64,000 bases of DNA from NCBI RefSeq assembly GCF_000467185.1, contig NZ_BATM01000037.1, forward strand, positions 1-64,000. The letters are read 5' to 3'. Under the pieces are notes generated by a model. That model ran no database searches. It had not been told where the DNA came from and saw only the letters and a list, made by a program, of their open reading frames with translations. The position numbers and the translations under genes are program-made. The stretch is from Vibrio ezurae NBRC 102218 (GTDB taxonomy: Bacteria > Pseudomonadota > Gammaproteobacteria > Enterobacterales > Vibrionaceae). The number at the start of each line of letters is the position of its first letter. The stretch's first letter is position 1. Positions 8,853-17,858 of the stretch are shown here, piece after piece.

Positions 8853-8978
8853 ATGAAAAAAATTATCTCGCTATTGTGTTTAGGCTCAACATTGTTGTTG
8901 GCTGGTTGTGGTCAAACTGGTCCTTTATATATGCCGCAAGATGCTGGGCAAGATACGCCTACGCAATCCGCACAGTAG
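8853..8978 (+). CDS. lptM: LptM (YifL), small outer-membrane lipoprotein
   Basis: A 41-residue lipoprotein, short but clear. A signal peptide MKKIISLLCLG leads to lipobox LLAGC with Cys19 as the lipidated residue, followed by the family signature CGQTGPLY (19-26) and a polar tail. In E. coli the homologue binds the LptD/LptE translocon and helps LptD reach its correct disulphide state. Position between cyaY and the lysA-dapF block is conserved. It is probably co-transcribed with lysA, which begins 21 bases on. Confidence 0.92.
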   Translation: MKKIISLLCLGSTLLLAGCGQTGPLYMPQDAGQDTPTQSAQ

Positions 8979-8999
8979 AACAGAAGTAAGGAAAAAATC

Positions 9000-10253
9000 T
9001 TGGATTATTTTAACTACAAGGAAGATGGTCAGCTATGGGCTGAAGGTGTCTCCCTAGCGCAAGTCGCAGAACAATTTGGCACACCAACCTATGTTTATTC
9101 ACGTGCGACTTTAGAGCGTCACTGGAAAGCTTTTGATCAATCGGTAGGTGAGTTCCCTCATTTAGTGTGTTACGCAGTAAAAGCAAACTCGAATTTGGGC
9201 GTACTGAATGCACTGGCTCGATTAGGATCTGGCTTTGATATTGTTTCTCTTGGTGAGTTAGAGCGTGTAGTTGCCGCAGGTGGCGATCCATCTAAAGTGG
9301 TTTTTTCTGGAGTTGGGAAAACAGCGCAAGAGATCAAGCGTGCATTAGAGCTCAACATCAAATGCTTTAACGTTGAGTCTGAGCCTGAATTGGAGCGAAT
9401 CAATCAGGTGGCAGGTGAGTGTGGTGCAGTAGCCCCTGTTTCTTTGCGTATCAACCCAAATGTGGATGCTAAAACGCACCCATACATCTCTACGGGTCTG
9501 CGTGACAATAAGTTTGGTATTGCATTTGAACAGGCGCCTCGCGTTTATCAGGTCGCACAGCAAATGCCGAACCTTAACGTAGTTGGTATCGATTGCCATA
9601 TTGGTTCTCAGTTAACGGACATTGACCCATTTATTGACGCTGTCGATCGCCTATTGGGTCTAATTGATAACTTAAAAGCACAAGGTATAAATATTCAGCA
9701 CCTTGATGTGGGTGGCGGTCTAGGCGTGATTTACCGTGATGAAATGCCTCCTCAACCTTCTGATTACGCAAAAGCGCTATTGGCTCGTTTGCACAATCAC
9801 CCTGATATTGAATTGATATTTGAACCAGGCCGAGCCATTGCCGCAAATGCGGGAGTATTGCTGACCAAGGTTGAGTTCCTGAAGCATACTGAACATAAAA
9901 ACTTTGCCATTATCGATGCGGCAATGAACGATCTTATGCGCCCTGCTTTGTACCAAGCATGGCAAGACATCGTTCCTTTACGCCCACGCCAAGGTGAAGC
10001 GATTACTTATGATTTAGTCGGCCCAGTGTGTGAAACCGGTGACTTCTTAGGTAAAGATCGTAATTTGGTTCTTGAGCAAAATGACCTGTTAGCTGTGCGC
10101 TCAGCAGGTGCTTACGGCTTTACCATGTCTTCTAATTATAATTCTCGCCCTCGTGTGGCAGAAGTGATGGTTGACGGTGAAAGCGTGCATCTTGTTCGTC
10201 AACGTGAAAGCGTTGAAAGTCTATGGCAGCTTGAAAGCACACTACCGGAGTAA
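9000..10253 (+). CDS. lysA: Diaminopimelate decarboxylase
   Basis: 417 residues. A PLP enzyme that decarboxylates meso-diaminopimelate to L-lysine, the last step of lysine synthesis. The PLP lysine is Lys61 in YAVKANSN. GSGFDIVSLGEL, HIGSQL, GGGLGV, EPGRA and the C-terminal catalytic CETGDFL mark the fold-type III barrel and the beta domain; AYGFTMSSNYNSRPR is near the end. It starts with TTG, supported by AAGG upstream and by the conserved opening DYFNYKEDGQL. dapF, which makes its substrate, follows directly. No lysine riboswitch was seen. Confidence 0.97.
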   Translation: MDYFNYKEDGQLWAEGVSLAQVAEQFGTPTYVYSRATLERHWKAFDQSVGEFPHLVCYAVKANSNLGVLNALARLGSGFDIVSLGELERVVAAGGDPSKVVFSGVGKTAQEIKRALELNIKCFNVESEPELERINQVAGECGAVAPVSLRINPNVDAKTHPYISTGLRDNKFGIAFEQAPRVYQVAQQMPNLNVVGIDCHIGSQLTDIDPFIDAVDRLLGLIDNLKAQGINIQHLDVGGGLGVIYRDEMPPQPSDYAKALLARLHNHPDIELIFEPGRAIAANAGVLLTKVEFLKHTEHKNFAIIDAAMNDLMRPALYQAWQDIVPLRPRQGEAITYDLVGPVCETGDFLGKDRNLVLEQNDLLAVRSAGAYGFTMSSNYNSRPRVAEVMVDGESVHLVRQRESVESLWQLESTLPE

Positions 10254-10262
10254 TTGAACAGC

Positions 10263-11093
10263 ATGCATTTCCATTTTTCTAAAATGCACGGACTAGGCAA
10301 TGACTTTATGGTTGTTGACTGTATCACTCAAAATATCTTTTTTTCACCTGAGTTGATTCGTCGTCTTGCTGATCGCCATACAGGAGTTGGTTTTGACCAA
10401 CTCCTCGTTGTGGAAGCACCTTATGATCCTGAAACGGATTTTCACTATCGCATTTTCAATGCCGACGGTTCAGAAGTGGAGCAGTGTGGCAATGGGGCTC
10501 GTTGTTTTGCTCGTTTTGTGTCAATGAAGGGCTTAACTAATAAGTACAGCATCCGTGTTAGCACTAAAAAAGGAAAAATGCTGCTTAAATTAGCCGACGA
10601 CGAGCAAGTTCGAGTCAACATGGGTGTGCCTGAACTTGAGCCAAGCAAGATTCCTTTTAAAGCGAAGCAAAAAGAGAAAACCTATATCTTAAGAGTCGGT
10701 CAACACACTTTGTTCTGTGGTGCGGTAAGCATGGGGAATCCGCATGTGGTGACGGTTGTTGATGATGTTGCGACTGCAAAGGTAGAAGAACTTGGCCCAC
10801 AGTTGGAGTCGCATGAGCGCTTTCCTGAGCGAGTGAATGTCGGCTTTATGCAAATTATCGACCGTAATAAGATTGCTCTGCGGGTTTACGAACGCGGTGC
10901 TGGTGAAACTCAAGCTTGTGGCAGTGGTGCGTGTGCGGCGGTTGCTGTAGGTATTTTACAAGGTGCTTTAGATGAGCATGTTGAAGTGAGTTTAACCGGT
11001 GGAAAGCTGAAAATTGAATGGGCAGGCCCAGGACAGCCATTATTTATGACAGGCAGTGCTACGCATGTCTTTGATGGACAGATTAGCTGTTAA
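10263..11093 (+). CDS. dapF: Diaminopimelate epimerase
   Basis: 276 residues from the ATG chosen here. It converts LL- to meso-diaminopimelate for lysine and peptidoglycan. The two catalytic cysteines are in [10 protein letters not shown] (Cys75) and ACGSGACAA. The opening [15 protein letters not shown] is typical. A TTG nine bases upstream (10254) is also in frame, directly after the lysA stop, but it sits only three bases from the GGAG at 10247-10250, and the ATG start matches homologues, so the ATG is preferred. Operon with lysA. Confidence 0.97.
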   Translation: MHFHFSKMHGLGNDFMVVDCITQNIFFSPELIRRLADRHTGVGFDQLLVVEAPYDPETDFHYRIFNADGSEVEQCGNGARCFARFVSMKGLTNKYSIRVSTKKGKMLLKLADDEQVRVNMGVPELEPSKIPFKAKQKEKTYILRVGQHTLFCGAVSMGNPHVVTVVDDVATAKVEELGPQLESHERFPERVNVGFMQIIDRNKIALRVYERGAGETQACGSGACAAVAVGILQGALDEHVEVSLTGGKLKIEWAGPGQPLFMTGSATHVFDGQISC

Positions 11094-11117
11094 CTCATAG
11101 TGATATAAGGAATTATC

Positions 11118-11819
11118 TTGGATTCGACAGCTAAAGAACTGTGTACTGCTCTTGATATCGAGCAGTACTTGTTAGATAACCCTGATTTTTTTGCCGGTAG
11201 GGAACATCTGATTGATTCTATGAGTGTACCGCATCACCGAGAGGGTGCGGTCTCTTTGTTTGAGCTAAAACTTGGCCGTCAGCGTGAGCAAATACAGAGC
11301 TTAGAAAAGCAAAAAAATGAGTTAATGACATTAGCCAGTCACAACGATCGTATCTTCCGTCACTTTATGCAGTTAGAAAAACGCATTTTGCTGGCCAAGT
11401 CTGGTGAACAAGTCATCTGTGCATTAGAGCAGAAGGCACAAGAGCTAGAACTTAAAGTCGTGGTGGGGGTTGTTGAGCACGTTAGCTCACAGTTGCAGTT
11501 AGACCAAGAAGATTGGTTAAAATTTAAGACGCAGAACTTGGTAGAGCGAGATGCTTATCTTGGTCGTCTCAAACGCAGTGATCGTGAGTTAATCTTTACT
11601 CAAGGTACGCCTGTTTCAGAGTTAGGTTCGTATGCGGTTCTTTCTTTTGAGCACCCGAATGTAGAGGGATTTTTGTGTTTTTGTAGTGAAGACGGCGGGC
11701 GCTATCAGCCAAGCCAAGATACGCTATATTTAAGCCACCTCGCGATGGTCGTTGCCCATCAACTTAATCATTTACAATGGCAGAAGGTTCAAACGCTGCA
11801 TGTCCACCCCCATCCCTAA
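11118..11819 (+). CDS. yigA: YigA, DUF484 protein
   Basis: 233 residues. Family DUF484, always found between dapF and xerC in this group. The N-terminal part has a short helix with YLLDNPDFF and then a coiled coil (about 45-80, KLGRQREQIQSLEKQ). The C-terminal part resembles a GAF-like sensory fold. Biochemical role is not established. Start is TTG with ATAAGG seven bases upstream. Its last 20 bases overlap xerC, suggesting coupled translation. Confidence 0.9.
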   Translation: MDSTAKELCTALDIEQYLLDNPDFFAGREHLIDSMSVPHHREGAVSLFELKLGRQREQIQSLEKQKNELMTLASHNDRIFRHFMQLEKRILLAKSGEQVICALEQKAQELELKVVVGVVEHVSSQLQLDQEDWLKFKTQNLVERDAYLGRLKRSDRELIFTQGTPVSELGSYAVLSFEHPNVEGFLCFCSEDGGRYQPSQDTLYLSHLAMVVAHQLNHLQWQKVQTLHVHPHP

Positions 11820-12720
11820 TACCTACCAAATCTGGATTGATGCGTTCGTTGCTTATCTCAAAAGCGAGAAAGGAATGAGCGAGCATACTCAAAGTAATTA
11901 CCAAAAGCAGCTCACCATTATCGCGACTCAGTTAGTGAGCTTTGGTGTTCAAAACTGGCAACAACTGGATATTGCTTGGGTAAGACAGATTGCCGCAAAA
12001 GGAGCAAGGGAGGGGCTAAAACCGAATAGTTTAGCCACTCGATTGTCCTGCTTGCGCAGCTTTCTCGATTATTTAGTTCTAAAAGGTGAATTGTCGGCAA
12101 ATCCAGCCAAAGGCGTCAGCACTCCAAGAAATCACAAACGACTGCCGAAAAACTTAGATGTTGATGAAACAGGGCAACTGCTTGATATCAATATGGATGA
12201 TCCTCTCGCCATTCGTGATCGAGCAATTATGGAGCTGTTGTATGGTACGGGGATGCGTCTTTCTGAGCTGATTCAATTGAACGTGAAAAATGTTCAAGGT
12301 GATCGCGGGGAAATTCGCGTGATTGGTAAAGGAGATAAAGAGCGAATTGTCCCTTTCAGTGGTGAAGCAAAACGTTGGGTATTGGATTGGCTAAAGGTAC
12401 GCCCTCTACTGTTAAAAGAAGAGCAGGAGGCGCTATTTATTTCGAAGAGGGGGACTCGGATCTCGCATCGAAATGTACAAAAGCGGATGTCTGAATGGGG
12501 TATTAAACAGGGTGTCACTAGCCATATTACTCCGCACAAACTCAGACACTCCTTTGCCACTCATATTTTGGAGTCCAGTGGTAACTTGCGTGCGGTGCAA
12601 GAGATGTTAGGACATGAGAGCTTATCAACCACGCAAGTCTACACACACTTAGACTTTCAGCATTTAGCGCAAGCCTATGATAAAGCTCATCCTAGAGCGA
12701 AGAAGAAACCGGAGTCGTAA
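11800..12720 (+). CDS. xerC: Tyrosine recombinase XerC
   Basis: 306 residues. With XerD it resolves chromosome dimers at dif. The N-terminal SAM-like core-binding domain is ~8-100 and the catalytic domain ~115-300. All catalytic residues are present: Arg153 (GTGMRLSEL), Lys177 (GKGDKER), His246 and Arg249 (HKLRH), His272 (GHESL) and nucleophile Tyr281 (TTQVYTH). The spacing equals E. coli XerC plus five or six. The frame is open upstream to a TTG at 11752, but ATG 11800 gives the family length. In vibrios XerC/XerD are also used by CTX-type phages. Confidence 0.96.
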   Translation: MSTPIPNTYQIWIDAFVAYLKSEKGMSEHTQSNYQKQLTIIATQLVSFGVQNWQQLDIAWVRQIAAKGAREGLKPNSLATRLSCLRSFLDYLVLKGELSANPAKGVSTPRNHKRLPKNLDVDETGQLLDINMDDPLAIRDRAIMELLYGTGMRLSELIQLNVKNVQGDRGEIRVIGKGDKERIVPFSGEAKRWVLDWLKVRPLLLKEEQEALFISKRGTRISHRNVQKRMSEWGIKQGVTSHITPHKLRHSFATHILESSGNLRAVQEMLGHESLSTTQVYTHLDFQHLAQAYDKAHPRAKKKPES

Positions 12721-13436
12721 TGCGTTTTTATCGAAACTTAAATACAGTGCAGGCAATGACTTTCGACCTTGATGATACTCTGTATGACAATCATCCGGTG
12801 ATTCGGCGATTAGAGCGAGATTTACGGCTTTGGCTGGTGGGCTCTTTTCCAGCATTATCTCGTTTTGATGAACAAGATTGGAGACGGTTTAAGCAACAAG
12901 CCTTACACAGTAGTGAGCGCTGTCGACATGATGTGACAGTGGCAAGAGAGACTCAGCTAGGTTTTGCTTTTGAAGCCATTGGCATCATGGGTGCTAGCCA
13001 ACTCGCAGCCATTGAGCAGACCATGCAACAAGTGACGATTTTTCGTAATCGAGTTGATATTCCAGAGCAAACCTTTCGCACACTAGAAGCATTAGTACGC
13101 AGAATACCATTGGTTGCCATTACCAATGGTAATGTCGACGTACAGCGTATTGGTTTACAAGAATATTTTTGCGCAACGTTTAAAGCCGGCCCTGATGGTG
13201 CAGCTAAACCCAATGCCGATATGTTTGTCAAAGCATCGAAGCGATTAAAGGTGCCTACAGGTTCAATATTGCATGTTGGGGATCATTTGCAGACTGATGT
13301 AATGGGTGCAAAAGCAGCAGGTTTTCAGGCGGCTTGGTTTAACGACTCTAAGGTAGGAATTAAGCAACAATTAAACGCGACGATCATGCCCGATGTTGAG
13401 ATTCATCGTATCGAACAATTATTGTCTTTCATTTAG
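12720..13436 (+). CDS. yigB: YigB, HAD-family phosphatase
   Basis: 238 residues. HAD motif I is FDLDDTLYDN (16-25), motif II AITNGN, motif III the lysine of GAAKPNADMF, and motif IV HVGDHLQTDVMGAK. The cap lies between motifs I and II (subclass I). YigB of E. coli dephosphorylates FMN and other small phosphates, so riboflavin supply is the likely role. It starts within the xerC stop codon (one-base overlap) and its end overlaps the converging tapT by four bases. Confidence 0.92.
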   Translation: MRFYRNLNTVQAMTFDLDDTLYDNHPVIRRLERDLRLWLVGSFPALSRFDEQDWRRFKQQALHSSERCRHDVTVARETQLGFAFEAIGIMGASQLAAIEQTMQQVTIFRNRVDIPEQTFRTLEALVRRIPLVAITNGNVDVQRIGLQEYFCATFKAGPDGAAKPNADMFVKASKRLKVPTGSILHVGDHLQTDVMGAKAAGFQAAWFNDSKVGIKQQLNATIMPDVEIHRIEQLLSFI

Positions 13437-14023
13437 ATAAGTGAATGGCCGCTACGGTCAGCTTGATACACTTGCAGGTAATAGTTTAAAAATTCCGTCA
13501 GTTGATCCGCTTGTGTCTCTAACCCCTCTAAACGCATCAATTCTATTCCCACTTCACAAGTACACAGATTACCGTCACTTTGGTTTCTTCGTAGACTGTA
13601 GCTAGAGACGCATGATGGCAGTAAATGATATTGAGGCAGCGCTTGCAACCAAGGGCTTTGTCGCCACATTTTCTTTGCTTCTTGCCAAGTTGCATCGAGC
13701 ACAACGTACAGACGAGGCGCTAATGACGGTGAGGTGTTTTGCCTAGCGCTATACGGTTCAAGTGGCTGGCTATGCTCACTGGGAAATAACAGCACAGGGT
13801 TAGGGTGACTGGCAATGAGAGCCAGTAACTCTGGATCAGGTTCGGTTCGGCTCCAGAGAAATTGGCTGGCATTGGGCAGAGCATTCAACAATAACTTACC
13901 GGTATTCGTTGCTCGTTTTAGCTCATTTGGGTGGCACAGCAATGCCACCTGTATTGGGTGTTCAAATGAAGGGAATTGTTCGCACAAGCAGTGGTGCTTG
14001 AAGCCACAAATAGCACAAGCCAT
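13433..14023 (-). CDS. tapT: DTW-domain tRNA acp3U transferase (TapT/YfiP type)
   Basis: 196 residues. The DTW signature appears as LDATWQEAKKMWRQSP (about 106-121), with the later conserved SLRRNQSDGNLCTCEV. The N-terminal CAICGF...HCLCE cysteines form a likely zinc site. The family transfers the 3-amino-3-carboxypropyl group from SAM to uridine in tRNA (acp3U47 in E. coli TapT). It may instead be a paralogue of TapT, so the symbol is moderately sure. Its start overlaps the stop of the lipoprotein gene by one base, so they share an operon. Confidence 0.8.
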   Translation of the reverse strand: MACAICGFKHHCLCEQFPSFEHPIQVALLCHPNELKRATNTGKLLLNALPNASQFLWSRTEPDPELLALIASHPNPVLLFPSEHSQPLEPYSARQNTSPSLAPRLYVVLDATWQEAKKMWRQSPWLQALPQYHLLPSCVSSYSLRRNQSDGNLCTCEVGIELMRLEGLETQADQLTEFLNYYLQVYQADRSGHSLI

Positions 14024-15042
14024 TACAGAGCCTTTTTAAGATTTAAACCATCATTGGTTAATGGATAAGTCGCGCCGTTGATGGTCTCATACTGCGTAGA
14101 TAAGGTATCTCCTTTTAGCTCAAAATCCCGTACCGCAATGATTTGCTGTCCTTGGTAGCTGACAGAGGTGACTTGGATTAAATCACTGTTTAAGGTTTGC
14201 CAATGGCCTTGCTCGACTACATCATGGCTGCCATCGTTATAAGAATAACGGCTTTCAGCTTGGTGATCGGCGGACAGAGTCAAGGTGAGTGTTGTACTAC
14301 TGTCTAGGGATTGGCGATAAGTGCCAGTCACCGGGTCGATGGTACGGTTTGAGTCGGTATAACAGCCAGTCAAGTTGCGATCGGCAACGTGCAGTTGCGC
14401 AGTCCATCCATAAATAGAATCGCTCATGGTATCGCGACACATTTGTGGGCGAATGATCAGTTGCCCCTGAGTAAGGCTGTAGTGTGACTCATTCAGGCTC
14501 TGCTCAAGATTGACGACGGGTAAATGAAGAGTGTCTTTACCTAGCTCAGAGAGCTCGACGGCGTGTTCTGTAACATGGGCAGACCATGACGGCTCATTGC
14601 CAAAAGCTTTTGCCTCTTGAGGAGCTTGCTGGCAACGGTTGCGGTTTTCAGTGGTAATGATATTAAATTCTGAGACGACAAATTTACTGCCGAATTCTTG
14701 GGCAAAACCGCTTGTCGCGGGCTCAAAATAACCAAATACCTCAGCATACATTGCCTGATTAGGTTTCGTGGTCATGGATTCTGCGGCAGTGCGAACGGGT
14801 GCAGGCAGTTCTAGCCAATAGGTGGCGTTGCTGTTGCATGGATGTATAGTGCGTGATTCATGACCCACCATAATCTCACCTCGCAGCAGGACACGTGCTG
14901 GGGCTTCAGGGTCAGGAATCAGAGGCTGTGAAGACAACACATCGCTTTTGCTTGTGCTCGCCGGGGATTGCGGTGGCTCGGTGCTACTACAACCGAGCAA
15001 AACCATAGAACTAATAACAGAAAGCAGTGCGCATTTTTTCAT
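14023..15042 (-). CDS. Predicted lipoprotein (COG3650-like)
   Basis: 339 residues from the start chosen. Signal peptide MKKCALLSVISSMVLLGCSS with lipobox LLGC, so Cys18 would be lipidated; the next residues (SST) favour the outer membrane. A Pro/Ser-rich linker follows. The body has two related-looking beta domains. GNEPSWSAHV resembles the GNEPxW signature of COG3650 lipoproteins, some of which are near NlpE/META domains. Function is unknown. An upstream in-frame ATG (15057) would put five extra residues before the signal peptide, so it was not used. Co-transcribed with tapT. Confidence 0.8.
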   Translation of the reverse strand: MKKCALLSVISSMVLLGCSSTEPPQSPASTSKSDVLSSQPLIPDPEAPARVLLRGEIMVGHESRTIHPCNSNATYWLELPAPVRTAAESMTTKPNQAMYAEVFGYFEPATSGFAQEFGSKFVVSEFNIITTENRNRCQQAPQEAKAFGNEPSWSAHVTEHAVELSELGKDTLHLPVVNLEQSLNESHYSLTQGQLIIRPQMCRDTMSDSIYGWTAQLHVADRNLTGCYTDSNRTIDPVTGTYRQSLDSSTTLTLTLSADHQAESRYSYNDGSHDVVEQGHWQTLNSDLIQVTSVSYQGQQIIAVRDFELKGDTLSTQYETINGATYPLTNDGLNLKKAL

Positions 15043-15075
15043 TATCGAGCCTGTCATGGGCGATGAATTGAATGC

Positions 15076-15897
15076 TTATCTTAACAGGTGTTTAAGCAGA
15101 TAGTGAGCCACTGCATCATCTTCGTTGCTACCAATCACTTCGTTATTCGGTAGTGCCGCTTTCACTTTTGGGTGGGCAGTTTGCATGACTTTTCCCATTC
15201 CTGCCATTGCCAGCATTTCGGCATCATTCATACCATCGCCAAATGCAATACAATTTGAGAGATCTTTGCCTAAACTTTCCGCGACGGCTTGCAGTGCTAG
15301 CCCTTTTGATACATTGCCTTGCATGACCTCAAGACACCAAGGTGTCGAGAAAGCGACATTGAGTTTATCACCAAACTCTTGATTGAGCTTATCCTCAAAA
15401 GTACTGAGGTATTCATGGCTTTCATGGGTAAAGAAGACTTTAGCAACGCCATCTTTAGGTGCATTTTTGTCATCGAATAGATGAAACGCAAACCCAGATG
15501 ATTTACTAAAAGATAAAAGCTGTTCGTCCGTTTGATTCACCCACCATTGATCATCTTGGTAGAGGTGAATGATGATGTCTGTATCTTGGCGAACAATATC
15601 GATAACACCTTGTACTAGCTCAGGGTTTACGTTTTGGCTGTACATTAAGTTATCGTTGATATCGTGCACACGAGCACCGTTAGAGGTGATCATATAGGCA
15701 GGGATACCAGACTCTTCACGGATATACGCGACGTCTATATGGTGGCGACCTGTGGCAAAAATAAACGTATAACCTTGCTCATGCAGTTGCTTTAAAGTCT
15801 GCTTGGTTACATCAGAGAGCTGGTGGTTGGGGGCCAAAAGCGTGCCATCTAAATCGGAAGCGACAATCGACAAGTTTTCAAAAGCAGAGTTATTCAA
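15076..15897 (-). CDS. yigL: YigL, Cof-type HAD phosphatase
   Basis: 273 residues. HAD motif I ASDLDGTLLAPN (13-24), motif II ITSNGA, motif III lysine in GNVSKGLAL, motif IV FGDGMNDAEMLAMAG. The large C2B cap lies between motifs II and III. YigL acts on sugar phosphates and PLP in vitro and in E. coli is part of the sugar-phosphate stress response controlled by SgrS. It neighbours pldB as in E. coli, here with a 151-base gap that may hold its own promoter. Confidence 0.9.
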   Translation of the reverse strand: MNNSAFENLSIVASDLDGTLLAPNHQLSDVTKQTLKQLHEQGYTFIFATGRHHIDVAYIREESGIPAYMITSNGARVHDINDNLMYSQNVNPELVQGVIDIVRQDTDIIIHLYQDDQWWVNQTDEQLLSFSKSSGFAFHLFDDKNAPKDGVAKVFFTHESHEYLSTFEDKLNQEFGDKLNVAFSTPWCLEVMQGNVSKGLALQAVAESLGKDLSNCIAFGDGMNDAEMLAMAGMGKVMQTAHPKVKAALPNNEVIGSNEDDAVAHYLLKHLLR

Positions 15898-16048
15898 GGT
15901 TATACCCTTTCTTATATTTTCAGGAACATTGACATAATACTGTATTCATAAGTGAAGAAAGAGGGTAAAGCATGCTTTCCTCTTTTTGAATGTTGGCGCA
16001 ACTTGTTGCTTATTGCTATTTATGAATACGAAACTGTGATGATGAGTA

Positions 16049-17026
16049 TTACTGGTCGAAAAAGCCCAAAATCGCATCTAGCGCCTGATTCCTAGCATGA
16101 TCTTGTTCTACCAATACTTCGTGCTTGGCATCAGCGATAGGAAGGAGTACAGCATCTTGACGACGCTGACTTAACTGAGCGATAAACCGATTTTGCGCGC
16201 TGTTATCCACTACGCTATCAAGGCTTGGTTGAATCAATAGCAGTGGGATGTTGACCTGCTGAGCGTGCTTTATGCACTGCTCCGAGCCAAGAATACCCTG
16301 CCAAACCCATTGTGATGAAGGGCCGCCCATTTGAATTTGTTCTGTGTCGTCAAATAGGTTCGCTGACCATTCATATCGTAATTTACAGCCGCTAAGGTTG
16401 TTGTCTGTAAACGGTTTTCTTTGATATGCCGTTTGCCCTAACGCATAGCGAGGTTGTTTTTTCCAGCGAATCAATGTTTTACATAGTGGTTTAACAATGG
16501 CACGAAGTGGAGAGGGCATTTTTATGCCAAACATGGGCGCACTAAGGGCAATGGCATGGAATGGGTGCGAGGCATGACTTTGAATATAACGTGTAGAAAT
16601 AGCCCCTCCCATAGAGTGACCAAGAATAAATCGACGACTATAGCGGTTAAAATCAAATCGATTGACGATGGTATTTAAGTCTTCGACATAGTCTTGAAAG
16701 TGTTCGACATGACCTATTTGAGGATCATCGAGCAACCGTTCAGACATTCCTTGGCCACGATGGTCGTAAGAATAGATATCAAAGCCTTGTTTAAACAGGT
16801 CATAGAACAGTTCTTGATAGCGACACACACTTTCTGTTCGTCCGTTGACCATCAATATAGCTTTGCTATGCAATGGAGACGTCAGGCTAATCCAGTGCAG
16901 CTTTTTGTTGTGCTTCCCTTCTGTGTAACCTTGATGTCGGTTGTTCCAGAAGCTCGCGATGGGGTGTTGCATTTGATACTCGTAGTCGGCTTCTTGAGTG
17001 CAGACATCTATTGCATTTTTGGACAT
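16049..17026 (-). CDS. pldB: Lysophospholipase L2 / monoacylglycerol-lipase-like hydrolase
   Basis: 325 residues. Alpha/beta hydrolase with nucleophile Ser in LGHSMGGAIS (about 141-150). YDHRGQGMSERL is the oxyanion/lid region, and the final Asp/His are in LLIQPSLDSVVDN and ADAKHEVLVE. It cleaves lysophospholipids at the inner membrane in E. coli. The ATG at 17026 is preceded by AGGAAG at eight bases; the longer open frame to 17185 runs through the rhtB promoter and is not expected to be translated. Divergent from rhtB, adjacent to yigL, as in E. coli. Confidence 0.92.
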   Translation of the reverse strand: MSKNAIDVCTQEADYEYQMQHPIASFWNNRHQGYTEGKHNKKLHWISLTSPLHSKAILMVNGRTESVCRYQELFYDLFKQGFDIYSYDHRGQGMSERLLDDPQIGHVEHFQDYVEDLNTIVNRFDFNRYSRRFILGHSMGGAISTRYIQSHASHPFHAIALSAPMFGIKMPSPLRAIVKPLCKTLIRWKKQPRYALGQTAYQRKPFTDNNLSGCKLRYEWSANLFDDTEQIQMGGPSSQWVWQGILGSEQCIKHAQQVNIPLLLIQPSLDSVVDNSAQNRFIAQLSQRRQDAVLLPIADAKHEVLVEQDHARNQALDAILGFFDQ

Positions 17027-17096
17027 TGCATTTACTTCCTGTTCACGATACAAACAGCATAACATCCTAAAATGATAGTGAATATAGAGGCGAAAT

Positions 17097-17714
17097 ATGG
17101 AGTTGAAAATTTGGTTTGCGTATGTGGCGACCGCCATTATTTTTAGCCTAGCACCAGGATCTGGTACGGTAAACTCGATTGCCAACGGTATTAACTATGG
17201 AATTCGAAAATCACTCTCTGCCATTGTAGGTCTGCAATTGGGGCTACTCTTTCATATTGTTTTGGTCGGAGCGGGTATTGGTGCGCTGGTGGCTAAGTCG
17301 GCGTTTGCGTTTAGTGTGATCAAGTGGATAGGTGTTGCTTATTTAATTTGGCTTGGCATTCAGAAATGGCGAGACAGTAAAAGCTTTGAGTTGGTGGAAA
17401 ATCACGATCAGATCTCTAAAAGTACGCTGTTAAAGCAAGGGGTTTTTATTAATTTGACGAACCCTAAGTCGATTGTTTTTTTAGTCGCCTTGTTCCCACA
17501 ATTTATTAACCCTGAGCTACCGCATCTTCCTCAATTGCTCATTTTAGGTGTCACGACAATTGTTATTGATGGCATGGTGATGTTGGGCTACACGGGGCTT
17601 GCCTCGCAAATGGGCAACCTCATTCGCTCAGATAAAGTGATTGACAAGTTGAATAAGATATTTGGCTCTATGTTTATTGGTTGTGGCGTATTACTGGCGG
17701 CGGCCAAGGGCTAG
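17097..17714 (+). CDS. rhtB: Homoserine/homoserine-lactone exporter, RhtB/LysE family
   Basis: 205 residues, six predicted membrane helices. The family signature is near the N terminus (SLAPGSGTVNSIANGINYGIR) together with the conserved NLTNPKSIVFLVALFPQF segment. RhtB exports homoserine, homoserine lactone and some amino acids. The neighbourhood rhtB-pldB-yigL is that of E. coli, which supports the specific assignment. A strong terminator follows. Confidence 0.92.
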   Translation: MELKIWFAYVATAIIFSLAPGSGTVNSIANGINYGIRKSLSAIVGLQLGLLFHIVLVGAGIGALVAKSAFAFSVIKWIGVAYLIWLGIQKWRDSKSFELVENHDQISKSTLLKQGVFINLTNPKSIVFLVALFPQFINPELPHLPQLLILGVTTIVIDGMVMLGYTGLASQMGNLIRSDKVIDKLNKIFGSMFIGCGVLLAAAKG

Positions 17715-17777
17715 CTGCTACCGATTACGAGTCAGCGATTCGCTCTCGATAAATATTTCGTAACATGAATCTTTTGT

Positions 17778-17814
17778 GACATCGGCGAGTTTGACTTGCC
17801 GGTGTCTTTTTTTT
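17778..17814 (+). terminator. Terminator of rhtB
   Basis: A 9-bp stem GACATCGGC/GCCGGTGTC with an 11-nt loop, followed by eight T. It isolates rhtB from the ars operon. Confidence 0.92.
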
Positions 17815-17816
17815 GG

Positions 17817-17845
17817 CTAGTATATATGGATATTCGTATATGGTT
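17817..17845 (+). promoter_or_regulatory. Candidate ars promoter/operator
   Basis: Between the rhtB terminator and arsR lies an AT-rich near-repeat, TATATGG-ATATTCG-TATATGG. Repeated ATAT/CGTAT elements just before an ArsR-family gene are where its autoregulatory operator is expected. The exact operator and -10/-35 elements cannot be fixed by eye. Confidence 0.4.
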
Positions 17846-17858
17846 ATTGGTTGTCATA

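Noticed and set aside
9000..9100. Lysine riboswitch before lysA
   Set aside because: Only 21 bases separate lptM and lysA, so there is no room for one.
17027..17185. Upstream extension of pldB
   Set aside because: It crosses the divergent rhtB start; ATG 17026 has a good ribosome site and the family N terminus.
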